A DNA stretch of 64,000 nt from Thermoanaerobacterium sp. RBIITD (GCF_900205865.1 NZ_LT906662.1:930001-994000), one strand, 5' to 3'. Shown: positions 42,034 through 51,409, counted from the first letter of the stretch. The notes: a model not told the origin generated them from the sequence alone. Numbers and translations: made by a program.

Positions 42034-43122
42034 TTAAGGTATCAATACAGACTTTACTGTACTTCTATTTGCCATATCCATCAAAGCTTGTGTAGCTTCA
42101 GATAATTTATATTTATTTGTTATCATTTTTTTAAACAATTCCTTATTATTTAATACTAAATTAGCTGCCATATAAAGATGTTTTGTATCACTTACCCAAA
42201 TACCTTGATATCTTAAATTTTTTCTTGTTATATCATAATAACAATCAATTGTCACTGTGCCATTTGGATCGCCAAAACCAAGCGACAAATAATTTCCTCC
42301 ATTTCTAACTAACTTAATTCCTTCGCTAACTGCAGATGGATGACCTACCGCTTCAATTGCTAAATCTACACCCTTTCCTTTTGTTATATCCATAATAATT
42401 TCTTTTCTTTGCTCTAATGTAGTTAACTTTCTATCAAGCACAATAGTTGCACCAAATTCCTTACACATATTTAATCTTTCTTTCGTGCCACCAATTACAA
42501 CAATATTTTGTGCTCCATATTCTTTAGCAAACAATATCGCATAAAGTCCAATAGGTCCTGGACCTTGGATTAAAACAGTATCACCAATATCAGGTGAAAT
42601 AGTGTCAAATGCATGTGCACATGTTGCTCCAGAACATGATGCTGACACTAATACTTCTGGTTCAATATTACTTTCTATCTTTAACACTTTGGTATTTTGG
42701 TCAAGATATATATATTCAGAATAGCATCCTCTCAAATAAGGTGGTTGATTGCATCCCACACTTATTCCATATGTCCATCTGTCTTGGCACAAATATGGTT
42801 CCTTTTTAACTGTACAATAATAACATTTACCACAAGTTACGCCTCTATCCCAAATTATTAAATCCCCTTCTTTTAGCTCATAACCATAAATATCTTCCCA
42901 ATTTCCTGAAATCGCTTCAACCCGACCAACACCTTCATGACCAACAATCATTGGTAATTTCGCTCTTGGATCATTACCTTTGAATATATGTGCATCAGAT
43001 CCACATACTCCAGCAGCTTCTATCTTAACTAAAAGCTCACCATCTTTTGGTAATTTCAATTCAAATTCCCTCATAACAAGAGGTTTATTGAATTCTTCGA
43101 GAACCATTGCACGTGCTTTCAT
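42034..43122 (-). CDS. Zinc-dependent medium-chain dehydrogenase
   Basis: A 362-residue MDR-family dehydrogenase. The catalytic zinc site starts at AAGVCGSDAHIF with GHEGVGRVEA; the structural zinc site is GVTCGKCYYCTVKKEPYLC; the Rossmann motif is LIQGPGPIGLYAILFAKEYG. It resembles threonine/sorbitol-type dehydrogenases. In this operon it could reduce lactaldehyde formed from rhamnose, or oxidise a polyol or sugar. Its ATG directly abuts the TAG of the flavoprotein gene; GGAGGCG lies in the end of that gene. Confidence 0.88.
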   Translation of the reverse strand: MKARAMVLEEFNKPLVMREFELKLPKDGELLVKIEAAGVCGSDAHIFKGNDPRAKLPMIVGHEGVGRVEAISGNWEDIYGYELKEGDLIIWDRGVTCGKCYYCTVKKEPYLCQDRWTYGISVGCNQPPYLRGCYSEYIYLDQNTKVLKIESNIEPEVLVSASCSGATCAHAFDTISPDIGDTVLIQGPGPIGLYAILFAKEYGAQNIVVIGGTKERLNMCKEFGATIVLDRKLTTLEQRKEIIMDITKGKGVDLAIEAVGHPSAVSEGIKLVRNGGNYLSLGFGDPNGTVTIDCYYDITRKNLRYQGIWVSDTKHLYMAANLVLNNKELFKKMITNKYKLSEATQALMDMANRSTVKSVLIP

Positions 43123-44922
43123 CTATATCGCCTCCAAATCTTGCGGCTTTATAGGTTCAATCCTATTTACTTCAATTTCGTTTTTTTTGTTATCAAGTTT
43201 GCAAACGTGATAAAAATTATATTTCTCATTTCTTGGCTTCGGCAATAAATCATCATATCTTTCAAACATAAGATGTGGTCCACGGCTTTCCTTACGTAAT
43301 ATACAACTTTTTACAATAGATTCCGAAGTCAGAAGCATATTTTTAAACTCTAAAAGACTTGTATATTCAATTGGTTTTATTTGTTTTGCTTTTAATTCAT
43401 TTATAATGTCTAATGCTATTTGTAAACCATCAGGATACCTTATTACGCTTGCATATAAATCCATTATATTTCTAAGCTTTTCTTTTGCTTTTTCTAATTT
43501 TATTCCACTTTGGGAAATAAAATCTTTATAACTTTCAAATATATAACGTGCTTTAAGAAGTCCAACATCCTCGTCTAAATCTACACTTAAAGAAAATTCA
43601 AAAGCATTTTCCCCTGCAATTTTGCCAAAAACCTGAGTATCCAAAAGTGAATTCCCACCTGGTCTATTTGCTCCATGTTGCCCCCCTGCACATTCACCAC
43701 ATGCATATAAACCTGCAACATTTGTTTGAGCTTTCTGTCTTATTTTTACTCCACCTTGAAAATGTTGAATAGATGGTTTAATTTCCAATAGATCCTTTTT
43801 TAGATCTATTCCCCTTTCTGAAAACCACTTTATCGTTTGCGGATTTATTTCTTGTAATCTATCAATTGGAGTTAATCTACAACTCGTCAATTCCTTTATC
43901 TCATCATAATATTTCTTTTTTAAATCATCTCTTAAATATTCAAATTTAAATCCACTAGGGTTCTGTTTAAAATCCAGAAAAACTCTATTTCCCCTCATTA
44001 TTTCCCTAAAAACAGCAACATCTATATTCCAAGTTTTGTGTTCAGCACTAATTGGCCATGTTGAACCTTTTTCAAATATATCATAAAACGTTATACCATA
44101 GTTAATTAAAAATTCTTCTCCATTTTCATTAATAAACCTTGGTATACATCTCATTATACTTCCAGAACACGCAATCTTTGTTTTTGGTGATGCTAAACCA
44201 ATTTGAATGAATTCCATATTAACAAGCTCTGCACCAGCCCTTAATGCCATTGCATATCCATCACCGGTCATCCTTATTGGATAAACATTATTGCCATAAA
44301 TCTCCCCTGCTCCACCTGTTGCTAATATTACAGATTTTGCAAGAATAATTATTTCATGTTCATCTATAAACCCAACTGCACCAAAAACTTTATTATTTGC
44401 TACAATTAAGTCACTTACCATTACATTTTCTAAAACTTCAATTTCTTTAATTTTACTAATTCTTTTCATAAGAGCCTGTTCTATTTGAACTGCAGTATCA
44501 GGCCCAGTAAAACAAGCCCGAGCATATATCGAACCATCAGTTACAAACTGAGACGGTATATCATTTTCTTTGACAAATGGTACTCCTAATTTTTCTAAAT
44601 AATAATAAGCTTCTGATGAATTTTTTGCTAAAACTTCAGCCAAGTCATAGTCGGAAACAAATCCGCCAATCTCATAAATGTCTCTAGCGTGGTATTTCCA
44701 ATTATCATTTAATCGTGGACTAGTTGTAGGAAGTGTTACATGAAAAGCCATTCTATCGGAATAGGCTAATGCGGTTGTACCACAAGCTCCAAGTCTTCCT
44801 TTAACTGCAATAATTATTTTTATATTTTTCTTTGAATTATATGCTCTTTCATAAGCTGCAATTGCCGCTCTAAGTCCTGCACCACCACCACCTATTACCA
44901 AAACGTCAGCTTTATATATCAC
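43123..44922 (-). CDS. Fumarate reductase/APS reductase-like FAD flavoprotein
   Basis: A 599-residue flavoprotein of the fumarate reductase/succinate dehydrogenase/aspartate oxidase group. The FAD-binding motif is DVLVIGGGGAGLRAAIAAYE; IMRCIPRFINENGEEFL lies where the active-site arginine region is; SIQHFQGGVKI and GLYACGECAGGQHGANRPGG close the FAD domain. The GTG at 44922 is chosen because AGGAG lies nine bases upstream. It starts one base after the stop of the PreA-like gene, so the two are tightly coupled and may form a complex. No membrane subunit or separate FrdB is present. Its substrate is unknown. Confidence 0.82.
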   Translation of the reverse strand: MIYKADVLVIGGGGAGLRAAIAAYERAYNSKKNIKIIIAVKGRLGACGTTALAYSDRMAFHVTLPTTSPRLNDNWKYHARDIYEIGGFVSDYDLAEVLAKNSSEAYYYLEKLGVPFVKENDIPSQFVTDGSIYARACFTGPDTAVQIEQALMKRISKIKEIEVLENVMVSDLIVANNKVFGAVGFIDEHEIIILAKSVILATGGAGEIYGNNVYPIRMTGDGYAMALRAGAELVNMEFIQIGLASPKTKIACSGSIMRCIPRFINENGEEFLINYGITFYDIFEKGSTWPISAEHKTWNIDVAVFREIMRGNRVFLDFKQNPSGFKFEYLRDDLKKKYYDEIKELTSCRLTPIDRLQEINPQTIKWFSERGIDLKKDLLEIKPSIQHFQGGVKIRQKAQTNVAGLYACGECAGGQHGANRPGGNSLLDTQVFGKIAGENAFEFSLSVDLDEDVGLLKARYIFESYKDFISQSGIKLEKAKEKLRNIMDLYASVIRYPDGLQIALDIINELKAKQIKPIEYTSLLEFKNMLLTSESIVKSCILRKESRGPHLMFERYDDLLPKPRNEKYNFYHVCKLDNKKNEIEVNRIEPIKPQDLEAI

Positions 44923-44923
44923 T

Positions 44924-46069
44924 TTAATTTCTCTCCTTTTCAACCATTGAAATTGCATTAACAGGACAAACCTCAATGCATAATCCACACCCATCACAAT
45001 TTTCTTTTATCATAAATTTTTCTTCATCGCTTTTAATTGCATCATATATACAAACATTAAAACACTTTCCACAACCAATACATTTGTCCTTATTTATACT
45101 TGCAGCTCCCCAATGTCTTCTATCAACCGATTCCATATCAAGAATTTTATCACAAACTTTGCCTTTAAAATCACTAATGTTGCTATATCCTTTCCTATCT
45201 AAATATTGTTCTAAATATTTATTTATTTGTTTTATTACATCATAACCATTTAAAAATACTGTTGTAACAATTTGAACAGCAGATGCTCCAGATAATATGT
45301 ATTTAATAGCATCTTCACCATTCATTACGCCACCACTAGCACTTATACTACACTTTAATTTAGGCGATACAGCACTTATCCATCTTAACCCATACATAAT
45401 GGCCCACGGCCCACCATGTCCTGCATATCCACCATGTAAAATTGGTATCTCTTTTTCTATATCTATATCAAGACCTGTAAATCTATTAAACATAACAAGC
45501 CCATCAGCTCCTGCCTGTTCTAGCCTCAATGCATCGGATCCTGGATTTGCAGATTGCGGTGTCATTTTGGGTATTACAGGTATCTTAACGTTATGTTTAA
45601 CAATATGCGTTGTATGCACCATTTCTTCAATAATGTTCATACCAGACATAATGTGTACTCCATGAGGGCATGAAAGATTAAGCTCTATTGCATCAGCTCC
45701 CGCTTTCTCCATTAATTTGCTATATTCAATCCATGCATCATCCGTATAACAATTAATACTAGCTATAACAGGTATACTCAATTTTTGTTTTACATTAAAA
45801 ATAAATTCTGCATATTCTTGTGGATTCAATTCACTTGCCTGCTCATATGTGTAAAACGTAAATGTATTAGTATGTTTTACTATCTTAAATCGAGGTGTCG
45901 GTGATTTTCTAGATATTTCCTTTTGAAATAAACTTTTAGTTACTACAGCACCTGCTCCGCATTCTTCCGCTCTTTGCAACAATTCAATAGAACCAGTTAT
46001 ACCAGCAGAACCTATAATTATAGGCGTTTTAAGCTTTAAATTAGCATAAGTCGTAGATAAATTTAACAT
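44924..46069 (-). CDS. PreA-like dihydroorotate dehydrogenase-fold protein with two 4Fe-4S clusters
   Basis: A 381-residue protein. Residues about 1-300 are a DHOD/PreA-type FMN TIM barrel with AIELNLSCPHGVHIMSG (the Cys is the general acid in dihydropyrimidine dehydrogenase) and SISASGGVMNGEDAIKYILS. The C terminus is a ferredoxin domain with CIGCGKCFNVC and CDGCGLCIEVC, each binding a 4Fe-4S cluster. It could pass electrons to the next-door flavoprotein. In PreT-PreA the partner is PreT; here it is a fumarate-reductase-like protein, an unusual pairing. AGGGGGAAA precedes the ATG. It follows rhaB. Confidence 0.82.
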   Translation of the reverse strand: MLNLSTTYANLKLKTPIIIGSAGITGSIELLQRAEECGAGAVVTKSLFQKEISRKSPTPRFKIVKHTNTFTFYTYEQASELNPQEYAEFIFNVKQKLSIPVIASINCYTDDAWIEYSKLMEKAGADAIELNLSCPHGVHIMSGMNIIEEMVHTTHIVKHNVKIPVIPKMTPQSANPGSDALRLEQAGADGLVMFNRFTGLDIDIEKEIPILHGGYAGHGGPWAIMYGLRWISAVSPKLKCSISASGGVMNGEDAIKYILSGASAVQIVTTVFLNGYDVIKQINKYLEQYLDRKGYSNISDFKGKVCDKILDMESVDRRHWGAASINKDKCIGCGKCFNVCIYDAIKSDEEKFMIKENCDGCGLCIEVCPVNAISMVEKERN

Positions 46070-46122
46070 TTTTATTTCCCCCTCATAAAGATTTATAACT
46101 AAAAATAATAAAAATTTGTATA

Positions 46123-47553
46123 CTATTCAATTGGTGTAGAATACCTCTCTTGTTCTATAGAATTCTTTATTATCTTTCTGCCCTCTTTTAAATCTTTTAT
46201 AAATCCCAATCCTATAAGTTGAACTATGCTATTACCATAAACAGATGCTTCTATCGGTCCAGTTACGACTGTCTTACCTGTAATGTCCGCAGTTAATTTG
46301 CATAAGAACTTATCCTGAATTCCTCCGCCGACCATTTGAATAGTATCTATATTTTTACCAGTTATCTCTTCTAAATGATTTACGCAATTTTTATATTGCT
46401 CTACTATGCCATTGTATGCAGCTCTTGCAATATCACCCATGTCTTGTGGTAAACCCTGCCCTGTCTGAATGCAATATTGTTTTATAGCTTCAACCATGTT
46501 ATCAGGTGCCATAAATAATCTATCATCAGGATTTATTATAAATTCTTTGTGCTTAGATTTAGATGCTATCTGGCTGATTTCTGAAAATCCTATTTTTATA
46601 CCATTTGAATTCCAACTTTGTTTTAATTGCTGAATTATCCATAATCCATTAATATTTTTCAATAATCTTATATATCCTTCCACACCGCCTTCATTTGTAA
46701 AATTATATTTTTTTGTATATTCATTTATTAAAGGATGATCGCTTTCAATACCTAATAGCGACCATGTTCCGCAACTCAAATAAGCACTTGTACTGCTTTC
46801 AAGCGGTGTACCTGCAACTGCTGAAGCCGTATCATGACTTCCAACAGAAATCACTGGAACATTAGATAGTCCCGTTTCTTCCCGAATTTCTTTTGTTAAA
46901 TAACCTATTATATTCCCAGGCATTAATATTTTTTGAAAAATGCCTTCCGGTAAATTTAACTTTTTTATAAGATCGATCGCCCAATCTTTTTTTTCAGCAT
47001 CTAACATCTGAGAAGTTGAAGCTACAGTATATTCGTTATATTTCTCATGTGTAAGATAAAAATTAAATAAATCTGGTATAAATAATAATGTCCTCGCATT
47101 ATTCAATAATTCTGGACGTCTTGTTAAATCACAATACAATTGAAATATTGTATTAAATTCCATAAACTGTATACCAGTAACATTATAAATCTCTTCTAAT
47201 GGCAATATCTTTTCAACATCTTTTATTATTCCATTTGTTCTTTGATCTCTGTAATGAACCGGGTTTGATATCAATTGATCATTTTTATCAAGCAACCCAT
47301 AATCAACGCCCCATGTGTCTATGCCAATACTTGATATTTTAATTTTTCTTTTGGATATTAATTTTAATCCGTTTTTTAATTCATGAAAAAGTCTTAAAAA
47401 ATCCCAATAAAGTGTTCGTCCCATTCTAACTGGTTCATTTTGGAATCGATAAACTTCTTCAAGTGTAATTTTTTCGCCATCAAATTTCGACAACATAAGG
47501 CGTCCATTTGAAGCACCAAAATCAAAAGATAAATTATATACCTCATCTTTCAT
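46123..47553 (-). CDS. rhaB: L-rhamnulokinase
   Basis: A 476-residue FGGY-family kinase. It has the N-terminal ATPase motif FDFGASNGRLML, the rhamnulokinase-type IGIDTWGVDYGLLD, NPVHYRDQRT, and ACGTWSLLG-like SCGTWSLLGIESDHP with MVGGGIQDKFLCKLTAD. It phosphorylates L-rhamnulose to rhamnulose-1-phosphate with ATP in the cytosol. It follows rhaA after 171 bp and precedes the redox cassette. GAGGATGG lies upstream of the ATG with a rather long spacer. Confidence 0.94.
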   Translation of the reverse strand: MKDEVYNLSFDFGASNGRLMLSKFDGEKITLEEVYRFQNEPVRMGRTLYWDFLRLFHELKNGLKLISKRKIKISSIGIDTWGVDYGLLDKNDQLISNPVHYRDQRTNGIIKDVEKILPLEEIYNVTGIQFMEFNTIFQLYCDLTRRPELLNNARTLLFIPDLFNFYLTHEKYNEYTVASTSQMLDAEKKDWAIDLIKKLNLPEGIFQKILMPGNIIGYLTKEIREETGLSNVPVISVGSHDTASAVAGTPLESSTSAYLSCGTWSLLGIESDHPLINEYTKKYNFTNEGGVEGYIRLLKNINGLWIIQQLKQSWNSNGIKIGFSEISQIASKSKHKEFIINPDDRLFMAPDNMVEAIKQYCIQTGQGLPQDMGDIARAAYNGIVEQYKNCVNHLEEITGKNIDTIQMVGGGIQDKFLCKLTADITGKTVVTGPIEASVYGNSIVQLIGLGFIKDLKEGRKIIKNSIEQERYSTPIE

Positions 47554-47724
47554 AATTAACTATACCATCCTCTAAGTTTTTTAATTATTTCTTGATTTAT
47601 TTAAATAATAATTTAAATAGAATAATAATACTTAAAAACAATTTAGTTCTTCAACCTACAAAAGATAAAAGCTTTTCAACTTTTTCAAATTTATAAAAAT
47701 GGTTTGCTTTAATTAAACAATAAT

Positions 47725-49002
47725 TTAATTCCTATGTTTAAGAACTTTATTTTCGTACTCATCTACCAAGTTTATCCACGATGTTCCAATCGGAACATTT
47801 TTATCCATGCAGTATTTATTCCATACAGCATAAAACGGCAATGCTTTAAATTCCTCCATCAATGCAAGCCTGTTACCTAAATTTCCTTTGTTCTCTTGTT
47901 CAACAAGCAAATGTGTAGGTTCCAGCAAAGATATTAAAATCGCTTTTAATGTAGCCCTTGCTCCTACAACCCATGCTGCTATTCTATTAATACTTGCATC
48001 AAAAAAATCAAGAGCAATATATACTTTATCGTATGCATTGCATCTTTTTATTTCTTTAGCTAATGAAAGTAATTCGTCATTTAATATAACAACATGATCA
48101 CTATCCCAGCGCACTCCACGACTTACATGTATCAAAAGATTATCACTAAATGTCAAAATTGATGATATTTTATCGGCTACGCTTTCTGTAGGATGAAAAT
48201 GTCCCATATCAAGACATAGCATTATATTATTCTTTAGAGCATAGCCAAGATAGAATTCATGTGATCCAACAACATAACTTTCGGATCCTATACCAAAAAG
48301 TTTGCTTTCAACAGAATCTAACATATTTGACTTTTCATATTTTACTGCAAATATCTCATCCAAAGATTCTTTAAGAAGCTTACGATGCTCAATTCGATTA
48401 GCAGGTAGATCTTTTGAACCATCAGGGATCCAAATATTATTAACACATTGATTGTTTAACTCTTTGCCAATTGCATTTGCTATTTCACGACTTCTTTTAC
48501 CATGATTTATCCAAAATTTTCGAATCTTATCATCCTTACTTGATAAAGTATAACCCGAATTCGCTTTTTGATGTGAAAAAAATGTTGGATTGAAATCAAG
48601 CCCAATTCCTTTCTCTTTTGCCCAATCTATCCATTTTTTAAAATGTTCAATTGATATCTGATCTCTGTCAACAAATTCGCCATCAGTTTCTGCATATATT
48701 GCATGTAAATTTACCCTATGTTTGCCTGGTATAAGACTTAAAGCCATTTCAATATCTTCCCTTAGTTCAGCACCATTTCTCGCTCTACCCGGCCAATTTC
48801 CTGTCGCAACTATTCCTCCTCCAGTTAGTCCATTAACACCTTCTTCAAAACCAATTACATCATCGCCCTGCCAACAATGAATTGAGATGTGTATTTTATC
48901 CATCTCTTTTAAGATTTCATCAGTATTAACACCGAATTCTGCATACATTTCTTTTGCATGATCATAAGCACTGTAAACTTTATCTTCATCTACTCTATAC
49001 AT
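47725..49002 (-). CDS. rhaA: L-rhamnose isomerase
   Basis: A 425-residue RhaA. Family blocks are ISIHCWQGDDVIGFE, GGIVATGNWPGRARNGAELR, DFNPTFFSHQKANSGYTLSS and MLCLDMGHFHPTES, the last two holding metal ligands. It converts L-rhamnose to L-rhamnulose using a divalent metal. CAAGGGGAAG precedes the ATG. The neighbours are rhaM upstream and rhaB downstream. RhaA, rhaB, rhaM and the aldolase form a complete rhamnose-to-DHAP-plus-lactaldehyde route. Confidence 0.96.
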   Translation of the reverse strand: MYRVDEDKVYSAYDHAKEMYAEFGVNTDEILKEMDKIHISIHCWQGDDVIGFEEGVNGLTGGGIVATGNWPGRARNGAELREDIEMALSLIPGKHRVNLHAIYAETDGEFVDRDQISIEHFKKWIDWAKEKGIGLDFNPTFFSHQKANSGYTLSSKDDKIRKFWINHGKRSREIANAIGKELNNQCVNNIWIPDGSKDLPANRIEHRKLLKESLDEIFAVKYEKSNMLDSVESKLFGIGSESYVVGSHEFYLGYALKNNIMLCLDMGHFHPTESVADKISSILTFSDNLLIHVSRGVRWDSDHVVILNDELLSLAKEIKRCNAYDKVYIALDFFDASINRIAAWVVGARATLKAILISLLEPTHLLVEQENKGNLGNRLALMEEFKALPFYAVWNKYCMDKNVPIGTSWINLVDEYENKVLKHRN

Positions 49003-49207
49003 TTAAATCTTCCCCTTGATAATATTGTAATATTTTAATAAATATTATAATCTTGAAATTTTATAGTTTTTATAAAATTTGTCTCTGTTTATACTTTAAT
49101 ACCAAATTGTTTCTTCCTATTGAATTCTTAATATATAATTAAAACAACCATTTTTTCTAGAAAATATTATCCCATCAATAAGACTTGGCAGGTTTTTAAA
49201 AAATATA

Positions 49208-49534
49208 TTATTTTAAATAAAACACTTCACGCATAGGTTTTATTGGTTCTGTTTCACTAAAATCAAAAGATCCTTCCACCATTTTTGATGTAATAGCATT
49301 CCATTTATTGCATATTTCACTTTTTGCAATATAATCAAATGCAGCCTTAACATCATCACATTCAAAACAATAGAAAAATTGATTCCCATTTTGAAAAATT
49401 GAATAATTTCTTATTCCAGCCTTATGGTGTTCTTCTAATATTTCAGGCCATGGATTAAGGTGCATTTTTACATATTCATCTAAGTACTCTTCTTTTACTG
49501 TCCATGTCCAAGCAAATTTATTGCTATTAACCAT
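49208..49534 (-). CDS. rhaM: L-rhamnose mutarotase
   Basis: A 108-residue RhaM. The usual pattern is present: EYLDEYVKMHLNPWPEILEE with the His before WPE that acts in ring opening, NYSIFQNGNQFFYCFECDD, and a Trp-containing C-terminal part (CNKWNAITSKM). It interconverts alpha and beta rhamnose before RhaA. GGGAGGAG precedes the ATG. It directly follows a degraded binding-protein fragment and precedes rhaA. Confidence 0.93.
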   Translation of the reverse strand: MVNSNKFAWTWTVKEEYLDEYVKMHLNPWPEILEEHHKAGIRNYSIFQNGNQFFYCFECDDVKAAFDYIAKSEICNKWNAITSKMVEGSFDFSETEPIKPMREVFYLK

Positions 49535-49559
49535 TTAAAACACTCCTCCCTAAACGCCT

Positions 49560-49800
49560 CATGCGTTTATGCAAGAGGCCAAACCTCCCATCTTCGAATT
49601 TATCTTCAACATTACCAGTAGTTTTTTCTTTAAATAAAGCGTCTGCTATATACCCTGCAAGGTACACAACATCAATTGAGTTCCACAGATACACCTACTG
49701 GCAAACAACATTTTTAATGTGTGCAGCCATTTCGCTATTTACAATCTCAGAAATATCATCTTTTTTTACTCGATTCAGTAACTCTCTTATTAGTACTGCA
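49560..49800 (-). pseudogene. RhaS-like sugar ABC binding protein, C-terminal remnant
   Basis: In one minus-strand frame the stretch reads SEIVNSEMAAHIKNVVCQ, an in-frame TAG, then VYLWNSIDVVYLAGYIADAL and FEDGRFGLL. This matches the C terminus of rhamnose-type binding proteins (SEMA-Y-KNG, LWNPIDLGYL-VYAA-AL). The rest of the gene, its permeases and ATPase are absent. The aldolase frame overlaps the fragment's 5' part. A deletion presumably removed a RhaS transport system here. Confidence 0.6.
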
Positions 49801-50484
49801 TTCCAATGTATTACATAAATCACCAGGATGTCTCCCCTGTATACCAAGTTTTTGCCTTATTTCATAGAGACGCGCTACCTGACTATCAGATAATTCCTTT
49901 GGACCTCCAAGAAGTGTAGAAATGAAAGTCAATTTTGCATAAAACTCAAGTGATTCCATTTTATAATATGCACTTATTAAATCTGCTCCGTATGTCAATG
50001 CGCCATGATTTTCCAAAAGCAACGCATCATAATTCTGCAGATATTTAGATATAGCATCTGGTATTTCATTAGTAGAAGGTGTTCCATATTCTGCTATCGG
50101 TACACAACCCAGTGAAATGACCGCTTCCGGCATTATCGGCTTTGTAAGTGGAATACCCGCGATTGCAAAGCTTGTTCCATATGGTGGATGCGCATGAACA
50201 ACAGATTTTACATCTGGCCTTTCTTTGTATACTCTTAAATGCATTTTTATTTCTGATGACGGTTTATATTTTCCTGTTGATGATAAAACCTCTCCGTTCA
50301 TATTAACTTTAACCAACATATCTGGCGTCATAAAACCTTTACTAACTCCCGTTGGTGTAGCTATTATTTCGTTGTCATTTATCTTTACCGTAATATTACC
50401 ATCATTTGCTGCTACAAATCCATTCATATAGATACGCTTTCCTATTTCGCAAATTTGCTTTTTAACCTCATATTCCGAAAACAC
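49756..50484 (-). CDS. Class II aldolase (FucA/RhaD-type), probable rhamnulose-1-phosphate aldolase
   Basis: A 242-residue zinc class II aldolase/adducin-family enzyme. FVAANDGNITVKIND and IIATPTGVSKG form the phosphate-binding start, SEIKMHLRVYKERPDVKSVVHAHPPY holds the catalytic Glu and zinc His pair, and ALLLENHGALTYGADL the third His. From the operon it should cleave rhamnulose-1-phosphate to dihydroxyacetone phosphate and lactaldehyde. The last 18 residues (after GRHPGDLC) read out of frame into the binding-protein remnant, so the natural C terminus may be replaced. Start GTG with AGGGGGT upstream. Fuculose-1-phosphate is the alternative substrate. Confidence 0.88.
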   Translation of the reverse strand: MFSEYEVKKQICEIGKRIYMNGFVAANDGNITVKINDNEIIATPTGVSKGFMTPDMLVKVNMNGEVLSSTGKYKPSSEIKMHLRVYKERPDVKSVVHAHPPYGTSFAIAGIPLTKPIMPEAVISLGCVPIAEYGTPSTNEIPDAISKYLQNYDALLLENHGALTYGADLISAYYKMESLEFYAKLTFISTLLGGPKELSDSQVARLYEIRQKLGIQGRHPGDLCNTLECSTNKRVTESSKKR

Positions 50485-50504
50485 TTATAGACCCCCTTTT
50501 AATT

Positions 50505-50520
50505 TGTTGTTTTATTTTTG
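50505..50520 (-). promoter_or_regulatory. DeoR operator-like AAAACAACA in rha leader
   Basis: On the minus strand AAAACAACA (50505-50513) with a neighbouring AACAAAAA lies between the promoter and the aldolase start. The same word occurs in four copies upstream of the DeoR gene (51430-51510). Likely regulator binding site; inferred. Confidence 0.45.
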
Positions 50521-50539
50521 TTTTTCTTCGTTTTATTTT

Positions 50540-50568
50540 ATTTTAGCAATGTATTTCTAGAATGTCAA
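50540..50568 (-). promoter_or_regulatory. Sigma-A promoter of the rhamnose operon
   Basis: TTGACA at 50568-50563 and TAAAAT at 50545-50540 on the minus strand are separated by exactly 17 bases, upstream of the aldolase GTG at 50484. It is the best promoter match in the window and would drive aldolase-rhaM-rhaA and perhaps the genes beyond. Confidence 0.75.
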
Positions 50569-50587
50569 TAATAATTTGCATATAAAA

Positions 50588-50612
50588 TAAAAAAAATCCA
50601 CAAAATGCGTGG
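50588..50612 (-). terminator. Weak hairpin after DeoR gene
   Basis: TTCCAC and GTGGA pair (with a 7-base loop) just past the DeoR stop, followed on the minus strand by TTTTTTTTATTTTAT. The stem is short, but the T tract is long, so a modest terminator is plausible. Confidence 0.55.
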
Positions 50613-50617
50613 AACAA

Positions 50618-51379
50618 TTAGCAATACATTAATCTAATATTTTGTTTTTGCAAAAATTCTTCCCATTCAAGCGATAATTTTCTGTCAGTAAACAAGTAAT
50701 CTACTTTGTTAAAATCCAACATTTTTACAAATGATGATTTATCAAATTTTGTATGATCCACCAACAGAAATACTTTTTCTGCTGCGTTCGCCATTGCTTT
50801 CTTTATTTCTGCTTCCATTTCATTGGACTCGGTAATTCCTCTATCCATATCAAAACCCTTACATGAAATTATCGCCTTGTCTACACAAAAATTTTTTATT
50901 GCATCTTCCGCCCAGTGCCCAATTAACGACATGGAATTAGCTTTTAATACTCCTCCTGTTGATATTACTTTACAATCCTTTGCATTTGAAAGCTCAAATA
51001 TCACTTTTTCCGAATTTGTTATAACTGTAATTTTCCTTTTAAATTTTATTTGTTTTGCAACTTGAAGTACGGTAGAGCTTGAATCAAACAACAGCGTATC
51101 ACCGTCTTCAATATTTTCAGCTACTTTAAGCCCTATTGTCTGTTTACCTTCAATATTCGTTATTTCCCTAATATTGAGGGGTATATCCACGCTTGTGCTT
51201 TCGTTTATTACTGCCCCACCATAGGTCCTTTTTAAAAGTCCTTCAGATTCAAGCTTTTCCAAATCTCTCCTTATTGTTTCTTCCGTTACTTTAAAAAGTT
51301 TGCTCAACTCTGGAACTAAAACACTTTGATTTTCCTGTAATAAACTCATAATCCTTTTTCTGCGTTCTATAGCAAGCAT
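50618..51379 (-). CDS. DeoR family transcriptional regulator
   Basis: A 253-residue DeoR-type repressor. An N-terminal winged helix (ERRKRIMSLLQENQSVLVPE, then VTEETIRRDLEKLESEGLLKRTYGG) is followed by a sugar-phosphate-sensing isomerase-like domain with DGDTLLFDSSSTVLQVAK, VITNSEKVIFEL and LLVDHTKFDKSS. It sits directly upstream of the rhamnose operon on the same strand, so control by rhamnulose-1-phosphate or a related ester is likely. TGGAGGA precedes the ATG. Its promoter overlaps a set of AAAACAAYA repeats, which suggests autoregulation. Confidence 0.9.
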   Translation of the reverse strand: MLAIERRKRIMSLLQENQSVLVPELSKLFKVTEETIRRDLEKLESEGLLKRTYGGAVINESTSVDIPLNIREITNIEGKQTIGLKVAENIEDGDTLLFDSSSTVLQVAKQIKFKRKITVITNSEKVIFELSNAKDCKVISTGGVLKANSMSLIGHWAEDAIKNFCVDKAIISCKGFDMDRGITESNEMEAEIKKAMANAAEKVFLLVDHTKFDKSSFVKMLDFNKVDYLFTDRKLSLEWEEFLQKQNIRLMYC

Positions 51380-51409
51380 ATCATATTCCTCCAGATTTAT
51401 TTTAATTCA

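Noticed and set aside
49551-49570. Terminator between aldolase and rhaM
   Set aside because: AAACGC/GCGTTT can pair, but the stem is six bases and no T tract follows; it lies in the binding-protein remnant.
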